From JAVVHH01 sp050954595 (lineage in GTDB: Bacteria; Pseudomonadota; Alphaproteobacteria; Acetobacterales; Acetobacteraceae), in the NCBI GenBank assembly GCA_050954595.1, contig JBPBQE010000275.1:1-36594 (forward strand): DNA of 36,594 nt, in the 5' to 3' direction. Shown here in pieces: positions 16,001 to 23,301 of the stretch; the first letter of the stretch is position 1; each line of letters starts with the position of its first letter. Both the position numbers and the translations under genes were made by a program. The notes beneath the pieces were generated by a model. The model saw nothing but the letters and a program-made list of their open reading frames with translations, was not told the origin of the DNA and did not search any database.

Positions 16001-16678
16001 TTACTCGGCTGCAGGCGACCGCTGCATTGCCGACACTCGGGCCTCGAGCATCAATACCTCCGCCCGCAGCGTCTCGACCGCACAAACGATCGGATCCATC
16101 GTGCCTTCGCAAGGCGTGCCATAGGCGATGAAGTTGGGTAGTCGTTGAACCTTCTTCAGCGGATCGCGCTCGATCGGTCGCGCCGGAATGCCGACCACCG
16201 TCTCGCCTGCGGCTACCGGCTGCACCACCACGGCGTTGGCGCCCACCCGTGCCCCGTCGCCGATGACGATGTCACCCAGGATCTTCGCCCCGGCACCGAC
16301 AATCACGCCATTGCCAACCGTCGGGTGACGCTTGCCACGCTCGCTGCTCGTGCCGCCCAGCGTCACCTGATGATAGAGATACACGTCATCGCCCACGATC
16401 GCAGTCTCGCCAATGACGACACCCATACCGTGATCGATGATCAAGCGGCGCCCGATTTGGGCGGCCGGATGGATCTCGATTCCCGTAAACCATCGCCCCA
16501 AATGAGACGCGAATCGACCCGGGAGACGCAGCCCGCGCATCCACAGGGCATGTCCCAGCTTGTGCCAGATCAGTGCATGGACGCCGGGGTAACACAGTAA
16601 AACTTCGAGCGAAGAGCGGGCCGCCGGGTCGCGTTGGCGGTAGGTGCTGATGATTTCCCGCAGAAACATGAATGCCAT
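16001..16678 (-). CDS. cysE: Serine O-acetyltransferase
   Basis: CysE makes O-acetylserine, the carbon skeleton for cysteine. The 225-residue protein has an N-terminal helical region (VLLCYPGVHALIWHKLGHALW, with YPGVHA typical) and a left-handed beta-helix of hexapeptide repeats. Within the helix are IEIHPAAQIG, the catalytic LIIDHGMGVVIGETA and YHQVTLGGT. It resembles the short EpsC/CysE type. A C-terminal heptad-like segment (AVETLRAEVLMLEARVSAM) is likely to be helical. It is first in the sulfur operon, 13 bp before the second desulfurase. This suggests that cysteine supply and cysteine desulfuration are co-expressed. Confidence 0.95.
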   Translation of the reverse strand: MAFMFLREIISTYRQRDPAARSSLEVLLCYPGVHALIWHKLGHALWMRGLRLPGRFASHLGRWFTGIEIHPAAQIGRRLIIDHGMGVVIGETAIVGDDVYLYHQVTLGGTSSERGKRHPTVGNGVIVGAGAKILGDIVIGDGARVGANAVVVQPVAAGETVVGIPARPIERDPLKKVQRLPNFIAYGTPCEGTMDPIVCAVETLRAEVLMLEARVSAMQRSPAAE

Positions 16679-16752
16679 GCGACAAATCCATTATGAATCG
16701 GCAGGGTGGCTGCCTATATTCCCGACAAGCCGGCTATCGAGGGTCTAGCCGT

Positions 16753-16768
16753 TCCAACTCATGTTGGA
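16753..16768. repeat. Short inverted repeat between cysE and the divergent hydrolase
   Basis: TCCAAC, a four-base TCAT spacer and GTTGGA form a perfect 6-bp dyad. It lies 75 bp upstream of cysE and about 125 bp upstream of the hydrolase gene, within the 213-bp divergent region 16679-16891. It could be an operator or a chance dyad. The rest of that region shows no further strong element apart from a weak TATAGG on the minus strand. Confidence 0.35.
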
Positions 16769-16891
16769 CGTGGGCCCGAGCTTTCAACGGACGCTAACCT
16801 GCTCCATGCCACTCGGTCAATTTGGGCCCGGCATCGGAGAAACGAATTGATCGCCGGCCTATGCAGTCGGCTGTAAACGGATTGGAATGCC

Positions 16892-17557
16892 ATGCCCGAG
16901 ATCTTGTTTGCCGGCCCAGACGGCCGCCTGGAGGGTCGCTACCACCACTCGAAAGAGGCTGGTGCCCCGCTCGCGCTGATCCTGCACCCGCATCCGATGC
17001 ATGGCGGCACCATGAACAACCGCATCACTTATTCGATGTATCAGTCGTTCCAGAAGCTCGGCTTCTCCGTCATGCGCTTCAACTTCCGCGGCGTCGGCCG
17101 TAGCCAGGGCAAGTATGATGGCGGGTTCGGCGAGATCAGCGACGCCGCCGCGGCACTGGACTGGATGCAGATGGTCAACCCGAGTTCGGGCGGCCTGTGG
17201 ATTAGCGGCTATTCGTTCGGCGCCTTTGTCGGCATGCAGTTGCTGATGCGTCGCCCCGAGATCTCCGGCTGGGTCAGCGTCGCCCCGCCGGCCAACCATT
17301 ACGATTTCGGCTTCCTCGCCCCGTGCCCGTGCAGCGGCCTGATGCTGCATGGCGATAACGACGAACTCGTCCCCGAGCCCGCTGTCCGCAAGTTGGTCGA
17401 CAAGCTCAACACCCAGAAGAACGTCGTCGTCGACTACCGCGTCTATCCCGGCGTGGATCACGTTTTTGCCACTCACGCCGAACAGGTCGGCACCGCCATC
17501 GAAGAGCATGTCGGCCAGATCATGGCCCGCAAGGCCATGGCGCTCGCCGCCGACTGA
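16892..17557 (+). CDS. Alpha/beta hydrolase, COG2945 type
   Basis: This 221-residue protein belongs to the small alpha/beta hydrolase group COG2945, of unknown substrate. It begins with a beta-rich segment, then the conserved LILHPHPMHGGTMNN (oxyanion region, about 29-43), FNFRGVGRSQGKYDGG, the nucleophile elbow GYSFGA with S108, the acid-bearing HGDNDELVP and the catalytic histidine in GVDHVF. No signal peptide is seen, so it is cytosolic. It is convergent with the KirBac gene, leaving 4 bp between stop codons. Annotated relatives are called dienelactone-hydrolase-like or simply hydrolase; I would not assign a substrate. Confidence 0.88.
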   Translation: MPEILFAGPDGRLEGRYHHSKEAGAPLALILHPHPMHGGTMNNRITYSMYQSFQKLGFSVMRFNFRGVGRSQGKYDGGFGEISDAAAALDWMQMVNPSSGGLWISGYSFGAFVGMQLLMRRPEISGWVSVAPPANHYDFGFLAPCPCSGLMLHGDNDELVPEPAVRKLVDKLNTQKNVVVDYRVYPGVDHVFATHAEQVGTAIEEHVGQIMARKAMALAAD

Positions 17558-17561
17558 CCAC

Positions 17562-18440
17562 CTAAGCGGCTGGTTCCGTGTCGTGGAACCAGCCGTAATC
17601 GATCGTCCGCCGGCCATGCTCGTCCAGCCCGAAGATGTCGCGATAGCGCCGCCCGAACAGGATATCGCCGCCGCCATATGAGTGCCGCGCATGCACCGTC
17701 TGCGACGTCGTCTCCTCCATCCCCGTCACCGTGATCAGGCACTCGGTGTCGTCTTCCAGCATTCCGTCCGTCGACGCGCCGAATAGCGGACTGTTCTCGT
17801 CGATCGTGTGCATCACGGTGAAGGTCAGCGCGAAGATTGGCGTGCGGCTACGCGACAGCGCGACGTCGTAAAAGCGCCGGAACACCTCGCCCTCCACAGT
17901 CGTCTGGTAGCGCAGCACCGTCACCTGCACCTCGGCGGCCAGGATCTGCGTCGACCGCTCGTTTCCGATCCGGATGAACAGCGTCGGCTTACCGTCATAC
18001 CTCCCGATCACCGCGTGCCGCGCGAACATGACCCGCGCCCGCGGCCGGCTAATCCGCGCGAACACCGACCCGGTCGCCAACGCCACGATCGCCAGGCTTA
18101 CGATCGCCTCGGCGGTCGTAAGCAGGTTGGCATACAGCGTCGCCGGCGCCAGTCCGCCGAACCCGATGGTGCTGATACACTGCACGCTGAAGAAGAACGC
18201 GTCCGCGAACGAGCCCGGCCGCGCATTGGCGAGACTGCCGGGCTGCAACAGATACAGCCCGGCGAACCCAGCGTTGATGAGCACGTAGGCCGCGACGCTC
18301 CACAGCAAGAACATCCCCCAGCCCATCGTCAGGGCCTCATGGTAGATGTCCTGCCACCACCGATGCCGGAGGTTCAGCCGGCGAATCGTTTCGCCGCGGG
18401 TGCGCGGAACCAATCGCGGTCGTTCGGGATGGGGCGTCAT
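17562..18440 (-). CDS. Inward-rectifier potassium channel, KirBac family
   Basis: This 292-residue protein matches the layout of KirBac1.1: an amphipathic slide helix (WWQDIYHEALTM, about 28-39), a first membrane helix, a pore helix and filter (SVQCISTIGFGGL), a second helix ending in TGSVFARISRPRARVMFARHAVI, and a cytoplasmic immunoglobulin-like domain with MHTIDENSPLFG and a C-terminal IDYxxFHDTEP. The filter at 91-95 reads TIGFG instead of TVGYG or TIGYG; the GFG form is known from Kir6 channels. I chose ATG 18440 over an in-frame TTG at 18455. The gene is divergent from tyrS across 56 bp. Confidence 0.93.
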   Translation of the reverse strand: MTPHPERPRLVPRTRGETIRRLNLRHRWWQDIYHEALTMGWGMFLLWSVAAYVLINAGFAGLYLLQPGSLANARPGSFADAFFFSVQCISTIGFGGLAPATLYANLLTTAEAIVSLAIVALATGSVFARISRPRARVMFARHAVIGRYDGKPTLFIRIGNERSTQILAAEVQVTVLRYQTTVEGEVFRRFYDVALSRSRTPIFALTFTVMHTIDENSPLFGASTDGMLEDDTECLITVTGMEETTSQTVHARHSYGGGDILFGRRYRDIFGLDEHGRRTIDYGWFHDTEPAA

Positions 18441-18496
18441 TTGCGACCGCAGCAAAGCGGTGTTAGCCCCGCTCCGTCAAACCAGGACAGTTTCCG

Positions 18497-19741
18497 ATGC
18501 CGACCAGCCCGTTTCTACAGGAGGCCCGCGCCCGCGGCTTCGTGTTCCAGTGCACTGACGAAGAGGCGCTCTCCGCCGCCCTCGAGGCCGGCATCGTGGC
18601 AGGCTACATCGGCTTCGACCTGACCGCCGACAGCCTCCACGTCGGCAGCCTGGTGCAGATCATGCTCATGCGCCTGATGCAGAAACATGGTCACAAGCCG
18701 GTCGTGCTCATGGGCGGTGGTACCACCCGCATCGGCGACCCGTCCGGCAGGGACGAATCCCGTCGCATGATGACCGACGAGCAGATCACCGCCAACATTG
18801 CCGGTATCCAGGCCTGCATCGCTCCCTTTGTGCAGTTCGGCGACGGCCCCACCGACGCGCTGCTGCTCAACAACGCCGAGTGGCTCGACAAACTCGGCTG
18901 GATCGACCTCCTGCGCGACGTCGGCCCGCATTTCACGATCAACCGCATGCTGACCTTCGACAGCGTCAAGCTCCGCCTCGATCGCGAGCAGCCGCTGACC
19001 TTTCTCGAATTCAACTACATGATCCTGCAAAGCTACGACTTCCGCGAGCTGCAGCGCCGCCACGGCGTGGTGCTGCAGATGGGCGGCTCGGACCAGTGGG
19101 GCAACATCGTCTCCGGCGCCGAGCTGATCCGCCGCACCGACGGCAAGCAGGGCTTCGGCCTGACCACGCCGCTGCTCACCACAGCCTCCGGCGCTAAGAT
19201 GGGCAAGTCGGCCTCCGGCGCCGTTTGGCTCCGCCCGGAACGCCTCGGCGCCTACGAGTTTTGGCAGTTCTGGCGCAACACTGAGGATGCCGATGTCGGC
19301 CGCTTCCTCCGCCTGTTCACCGATCTTCCCCTGGACGCGATTGCCCGTCTCGAAGCGCTGCCCGGCGCTGAGATCAACGAAGCCAAGAAGGTCCTGGCCA
19401 CTGCCGTCACCACCCTCGCTCACGGTCATGACGCCGCCGAACAGGTCGCCGACACTGCACGCCGCGCGTTCGAGGAAGGGGAGGCGGCCAGCAACTTGCC
19501 GACCCATCTCGTCGAGGCATCCGCCTTGGCCGCGGGCATCCCCGTGCTCCGCCTCCTAACCGAATCCGGCCTGGTCACCAGCAACGGCGAAGCCCGGCGC
19601 CTGATCCGCGGCGGCGGCGCCCGCGTCAACGACGTGGCCATCACGGACGAGGCCCTGATCGTCACTCCGGCCGACCTTCGCGACGGGGCGGTAAAACTAT
19701 CCGCCGGCCGCAAGCAGCACCGTCTGGTCCGCGCCGGCTGA
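18497..19741 (+). CDS. tyrS: Tyrosine-tRNA ligase
   Basis: TyrS activates tyrosine and charges tRNA-Tyr. Its 414 residues include the HIGH-type motif HVGS at 48-51 after YIGFDLTADSL, the tyrosine-site segment NYMILQSYDF, MGGSDQWGN, and the KMSKS-type loop KMGKSASGAV. A C-terminal S4-like RNA-binding domain (LTESGLVTSNGEARRLIRGGG) follows. The GDPSGRDESR segment is typical of bacterial class TyrRS1. The upstream spacer shared with the KirBac gene is only 56 bp. It ends 16 bp from the convergent TerC-family gene. Confidence 0.97.
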   Translation: MPTSPFLQEARARGFVFQCTDEEALSAALEAGIVAGYIGFDLTADSLHVGSLVQIMLMRLMQKHGHKPVVLMGGGTTRIGDPSGRDESRRMMTDEQITANIAGIQACIAPFVQFGDGPTDALLLNNAEWLDKLGWIDLLRDVGPHFTINRMLTFDSVKLRLDREQPLTFLEFNYMILQSYDFRELQRRHGVVLQMGGSDQWGNIVSGAELIRRTDGKQGFGLTTPLLTTASGAKMGKSASGAVWLRPERLGAYEFWQFWRNTEDADVGRFLRLFTDLPLDAIARLEALPGAEINEAKKVLATAVTTLAHGHDAAEQVADTARRAFEEGEAASNLPTHLVEASALAAGIPVLRLLTESGLVTSNGEARRLIRGGGARVNDVAITDEALIVTPADLRDGAVKLSAGRKQHRLVRAG

Positions 19742-19757
19742 ACCCGGCGCGGAAACG

Positions 19758-20360
19758 CTAGTGGAGCGCCGCGAACACCTCGTGGCCACCCTCCCAGATC
19801 ATCTTGCACGAGATATATAGCACGATCGCCAGCCCGACCCACGCTAGCCAGCGGTAGCGCTCGAGCAGGCGCGCCACTAGGCTCGCGGCGACCCCCATCA
19901 GCACTACGGAGATCGCCAGCCCGAGCACCAGCACCCAAGGGTGCTCCCGCGCCGCACCGGCGACGGCCAGGACATTGTCCAAACTCATGGACAAATCGGC
20001 GAGCACGATCTGGAACATCGCCGCTCGCATGGTCTTCGGCGCCGCCTCGGTCGCCTCATGCCCCGCATCACCGCGCCGTAGCTCGCGATACATCCGCCAG
20101 CACACCCAGAGCAGCAGCAGCCCCCCGGCCAGCAGCAGCCCGACGATCGCCAGTAGCTGCAGCGTCACCAGCGCGAACGCGATCCGCAGCAGCGTCGCTG
20201 CCGCCACGCCGAACACAATGGCCCGCCGTCTCTGCTCGGCGGGTAGTCCGTTGACCGCCAGCCCCACCACGATCGCATTGTCGCCGGCCAGCACCAGGTC
20301 GATCAGGAGCACCTGGAGGAGAGCGACGAATTCAGGCCATAACTGCGCGCTAATTAACAA
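19758..20360 (-). CDS. TerC family integral membrane protein (YjbE-like)
   Basis: This 200-residue membrane protein has the two diagnostic acidic helices of the TerC family: DLVLAGDNAIVVGLAV near residue 21 and its repeat DLSMSLDNVLAVAGAA near residue 120, plus about five further hydrophobic segments. TerC/YjbE proteins are linked to metal (Mn2+) export and metallation of exported enzymes, but the substrate cannot be read from the sequence. The start is TTG at 20360, preceded by GGA at suitable spacing. No ATG or GTG lies before the conserved first helix, and a stop codon lies seven codons further upstream. I looked for a yybP-ykoY manganese riboswitch upstream and did not find its conserved core. 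Confidence 0.88.
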   Translation of the reverse strand: MLISAQLWPEFVALLQVLLIDLVLAGDNAIVVGLAVNGLPAEQRRRAIVFGVAAATLLRIAFALVTLQLLAIVGLLLAGGLLLLWVCWRMYRELRRGDAGHEATEAAPKTMRAAMFQIVLADLSMSLDNVLAVAGAAREHPWVLVLGLAISVVLMGVAASLVARLLERYRWLAWVGLAIVLYISCKMIWEGGHEVFAALH

Positions 20361-20384
20361 AGAATTTCCAATTTCCGTTTAAGA

Positions 20385-20433
20385 GGAACCAGGGCGTTCC
20401 GTTCTTGTCAGATCGGTTACCCCGGCGTAACCG
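20385..20433. repeat. Two inverted repeats between terC-like and purB genes
   Basis: The 104-bp divergent region contains GGAAC-CAGGGC-GTTCC at 20385-20400 and a stronger dyad, CGGTTAC with GTAACCG around a six-base loop, at 20414-20433. The second has a perfect 7-bp stem and lies about 30 bp before purB. Either could be an operator for purB or an RNA structure in the TerC-gene leader. No regulator can be named from the sequence. Confidence 0.4.
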
Positions 20434-20464
20434 CATGGTAGTCCGATAAACCGCAGGAAGAACG

Positions 20465-21823
20465 ATGGTTCCGCGCTACGCCCGCCCCGAAATGAGCCGC
20501 ATTTGGGCCCCCGAGAACCGCTTCCGCATCTGGTTCGATATCGAGGCGCTCGCCGCCGAGGCCATGGCCGCCCAAGGCGCCATCCCGGAAACCGCCGCCC
20601 GAACCATCCGCGAGTGCGGCGCCGCCAAGGTCGCCAACATCACGGCCGAAGACCTCGAACGCATCGACGCCATTGAGCGCGAGACCCGGCACGACGTCAT
20701 CGCCTTTCTCACCTGGCTCGCCGAAGGCATCGGTCCCGACAGTCGCTTCGTGCACCAGGGCATGACCAGCAGCGACGTCCTCGACACCTGCCTTTCCGTG
20801 CAACTCACCCAGGCGGCCGACCTCCTGCTGGTCGGCGTCGACCGCGTCCTCGCCGCGCTCCAGAAGCGCGCCCTGGAATTCAAATACACCCCCACCATCG
20901 GCCGCAGTCACGCCATCCATGCCGAGCCCACCAGCTTCGGCCTTAAGCTCGCCGGGCATTACGCCGAGTTCGCCCGCAACCGGGTCCGCCTCGAACAGGC
21001 ACGCGCCGAGATCGCCACCTGCGCCATCAGCGGCCCGGTCGGCACCTACGCCCATCTCGACCCGGCCGTCGAAGCCTACGTCGCCGACAAGCTCGGCCTG
21101 GCCATCGAACCCGTCTCCACCCAGATCATCCCCCGCGACCGCCACGCCGCTTTCTTCTGCACCCTGGCCGTCATCGCCACCGGCATCGAACGCCTCGCCA
21201 CCGAAGTGCGTCACCTCCAGCGCAGCGAGGTCCGCGAAGCCGAGGAGTTCTTCCACGCCGGCCAGAAGGGCAGCAGCGCCATGCCCCATAAGCGCAACCC
21301 GGTGCTGTCCGAAAACCTCACCGGCCTCGCCCGTGTCGTCCGCGCTGCCGCCATCCCGGCGCTGGAGAACGTCACCCTCTGGCACGAGCGCGACATCAGC
21401 CACTCCAGCGTCGAACGCTTCATCGGTCCCGATGCCACCGTCACCCTCGATTTCGCGCTCCATCGCCTCGCCGGCATGATGGACCAGCTCACCGTTTACC
21501 CCGAGCAGATGCAGGCTAACCTCGATAGCCTCGGCGGCGTCGTCCACAGCGGCGAGGTCCTTCTCGTGCTCACCCGCGCCGGCATCTCCCGCGAGGACGC
21601 CTATGCCATCGTCCAGCGCAGCGCCATGGCCACCTGGTCCGGCCTCGGTAAGCCCGGTGGCCAAAGCTTCCGCGCCAACCTGGACGCAGATCCGCAGGTC
21701 GCTGAACGCATCTCGCCGGAGTCGCTCGACGAGGCCATGCGCTCGGAACGGCATCTCAAATACATCGACAGCATCTTCGATCGTATCTTTCCACGCCACG
21801 CTTCCGCCGCAGTCGCGGCCTGA
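20465..21823 (+). CDS. purB: Adenylosuccinate lyase
   Basis: PurB cleaves SAICAR to AICAR and adenylosuccinate to AMP, each with release of fumarate. The 452-residue protein is a fumarase/aspartase-superfamily member. It has the N-terminal RYARPEMSRIWAPENRF, the TSSDVLDT substrate motif (about 101-108), the general acid histidine region GRSHAIHAEPTSFG, and the signature loop GSSAMPHKRNP. It is the B. subtilis/human-like size class. AGGAAG precedes the ATG. It leads a plus-strand run that continues into the purine operon, about 470 bp before purC with a small gene between. Confidence 0.97.
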   Translation: MVPRYARPEMSRIWAPENRFRIWFDIEALAAEAMAAQGAIPETAARTIRECGAAKVANITAEDLERIDAIERETRHDVIAFLTWLAEGIGPDSRFVHQGMTSSDVLDTCLSVQLTQAADLLLVGVDRVLAALQKRALEFKYTPTIGRSHAIHAEPTSFGLKLAGHYAEFARNRVRLEQARAEIATCAISGPVGTYAHLDPAVEAYVADKLGLAIEPVSTQIIPRDRHAAFFCTLAVIATGIERLATEVRHLQRSEVREAEEFFHAGQKGSSAMPHKRNPVLSENLTGLARVVRAAAIPALENVTLWHERDISHSSVERFIGPDATVTLDFALHRLAGMMDQLTVYPEQMQANLDSLGGVVHSGEVLLVLTRAGISREDAYAIVQRSAMATWSGLGKPGGQSFRANLDADPQVAERISPESLDEAMRSERHLKYIDSIFDRIFPRHASAAVAA

Positions 21824-21881
21824 ATTCGCCAACATCGGGGGCTTTATTCCCCCTCAAGGCCAACGAGGAGGGCCCAACACG

Positions 21882-22154
21882 ATGCGTAAACTTCTTCTGT
21901 CTCTGGTGGCATTCGGCGCTGTTGCCGGGTCGGCGGCATCGCAGCCCGCAGCGGCGCAGCCGATGCCGCAGGAATGGGCGCCCAGCGTTCAGTCGGTTCA
22001 GTATTACGAGCCCGGTTGGCGCGAACGCGAAGCATGGCGCCGTCGCGAAGAGTGGCGCCGCCGTGAGGAATGGCGTCGTCGCGAGGCGTGGCGCGAGGCT
22101 CACGAATTCCGCCGCGGCCCGCCGCCGCCGCCGTATGGCTACCCGCGCTACTGA
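21882..22154 (+). CDS. Small exported Arg/Trp/Glu-rich protein of unknown function
   Basis: The ATG at 21882 follows GAGGAGG by about 10 bp and gives 90 residues. A signal peptide (MRKLLLSLVAFGAVAGSA, cleavage near AAAQP) is followed by a low-complexity segment. In it a WRRRE(E/A) unit of six residues repeats four times with variations (about 22017-22100), and a Pro/Tyr-rich tail PPPPPYGYPRY ends the protein. The strong ribosome-binding site and the signal peptide argue for a real gene. No family is recognised. It sits between purB and purC, in the same direction. Confidence 0.7.
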   Translation: MRKLLLSLVAFGAVAGSAASQPAAAQPMPQEWAPSVQSVQYYEPGWREREAWRRREEWRRREEWRRREAWREAHEFRRGPPPPPYGYPRY

Positions 22155-22227
22155 CTCTAGAAGGTTGACCCTGTCCTGACGACGCGACGTGGCGGAGTGG
22201 CGGTACCCTTGCTATAGGAAGCCCTCC

Positions 22228-22274
22228 GTCACCCACTTTGGTGGCGCGAGACCCAGCGGCCCGCTCAGGGCCGC
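22228..22274 (+). promoter_or_regulatory. Two hairpins in the leader of purC
   Basis: GTCACC-CACTTT-GGTGGC (22228-22245, one G-U pair) and GCGGCCC-GCTCA-GGGCCGC (22256-22274, perfect 7-bp stem) lie in tandem, the second ending 20 bp before the purC ATG. CGCTTTAAGG follows the second. It could be a weak terminator for the preceding gene, an attenuator or a structured leader. No known purine riboswitch core was recognised. The remainder of 22155-22294 holds nothing else I can support. Confidence 0.4.
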
Positions 22275-22294
22275 CGCTTTAAGGATCAGGTTTG

Positions 22295-23059
22295 ATGGCA
22301 CGCCGGCGGCAACTCTACGAGGGGAAGGCAAAGGTCCTCTTCGAGGGCCCCGAGCCCGGCACCCTCGTCCAATATTTCAAGGACGACGCCAGCGCGAGCG
22401 GCGGCACCAAGAAGGGCACGATCACCGGCAAGGGCGTGCTCAACAACCGCATCAGCGAATATCTGATGATGAAGCTCGCCGATATCGGCGTGCCCACGCA
22501 CTTCGTCCGCCGCCTCAACATGCGCGAGCAACTGATCCGCGAAGTCGAGATCATCCCGCTCGAGATCGTGGTCCGCAACGTCGCTGCCGGCAGCCTCTCG
22601 ACCCGGCTCGGTATTCCCGAAGGCACCCGCCTCCCGCGCAGCATCATCGAATACAACTACAAGAACGACCAGCTAAACCGCCCGATGGTCGCCGAGGAGC
22701 ACATCACCGCCTTCGGCTGGGCCAGCACCCAAGACCTCGACGAGATGGTCAGCATGGCGTTGCGGATAAACGACTTTCTATCCGGCTTGTTCCTGGGCGT
22801 TGGCATCACCCTGGTCGACTTCAAAGTCGAGTTCGGCCGCTTGTGGGAGGAAGAGGACATGCGCATCGTCCTGGCCGACGAGATCAGCCCCGATAATTGT
22901 CGCCTGTGGGACAGCCGCACCAACGACAAAATGGACAAAGACCGCTTCCGCCGCGACATGGGCCGGGTCGAGGAGGCGTACCAGGAGGTTGCCCGCCGAC
23001 TCGGCATTCTTCCCGAAGCTGGTAACAGCGACCTCAAGGGCCCGGAGTTGATGCAGTAA
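22295..23059 (+). CDS. purC: Phosphoribosylaminoimidazole-succinocarboxamide synthase
   Basis: PurC joins CAIR and aspartate to form SAICAR in purine synthesis. The 254-residue protein begins with the family opening RRRQLYEGKAKVLFEG. It continues with KDDASA, KGVLNNRISEYLM, PLEIVVRNVAAGS, KVEFGR and the DEISPDNCRLWD motif that binds aspartate and metal. ATG 22295 is chosen because AAGGA lies nine bases upstream; a TTG just before it would also be in frame. The stop shares one base with purS (TAATG). Confidence 0.97.
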   Translation: MARRRQLYEGKAKVLFEGPEPGTLVQYFKDDASASGGTKKGTITGKGVLNNRISEYLMMKLADIGVPTHFVRRLNMREQLIREVEIIPLEIVVRNVAAGSLSTRLGIPEGTRLPRSIIEYNYKNDQLNRPMVAEEHITAFGWASTQDLDEMVSMALRINDFLSGLFLGVGITLVDFKVEFGRLWEEEDMRIVLADEISPDNCRLWDSRTNDKMDKDRFRRDMGRVEEAYQEVARRLGILPEAGNSDLKGPELMQ

Positions 23060-23301
23060 TGAAGGCAACCGTCACCGTCATGCTGAAGCACGGCGTGCTG
23101 GACCCGCAGGGCAAGGCCATCGGCCACGCTCTGCAGAACCTTGGATTCGCCGGCGTCGACGACGTCCGCGCTGGCAAGATCATCGAGCTCGACCTCACCG
23201 AGACCGACCCGGCCCGTGCCAAGATCCAGGCAGAGGAAATGGCGCGCAAGCTCCTCGCCAACACGGTCATCGAAAGCTTCCGCGTAGAGGTATCCGCATG
23301 A
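23059..23301 (+). CDS. purS: Phosphoribosylformylglycinamidine synthase subunit PurS
   Basis: PurS is the small bridging subunit of the three-part FGAM synthase (PurL-PurS-PurQ) that converts FGAR to FGAM. The 80-residue protein shows KATVTVMLKHGVLDPQGKAI and the VRAGKIIEL and MARKLLANTVIESFRVE segments typical of PurS. It overlaps purC by one base. Its TGA overlaps the ATG of the following exported-protein gene (ATGA), so that unrelated gene is translationally coupled to purS. Confidence 0.95.
   Translation: MKATVTVMLKHGVLDPQGKAIGHALQNLGFAGVDDVRAGKIIELDLTETDPARAKIQAEEMARKLLANTVIESFRVEVSA

Noticed and set aside
20361..20464. Possible yybP-ykoY manganese riboswitch before the TerC-family gene
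   Set aside because: The conserved core sequences and paired domains were not found; only simple dyads are present.
20417..21835. 472-codon open frame antisense to purB
   Set aside because: Its Gly/Asp/Val-rich sequence is the complement of purB codons; purB motifs are unmistakable on the plus strand.
22185..22275. tRNA-Ser/Leu-like start (GTGGCGGAGTGG) before purC
   Set aside because: No anticodon arm or TTCGA-type T arm follows, so no cloverleaf can be drawn.
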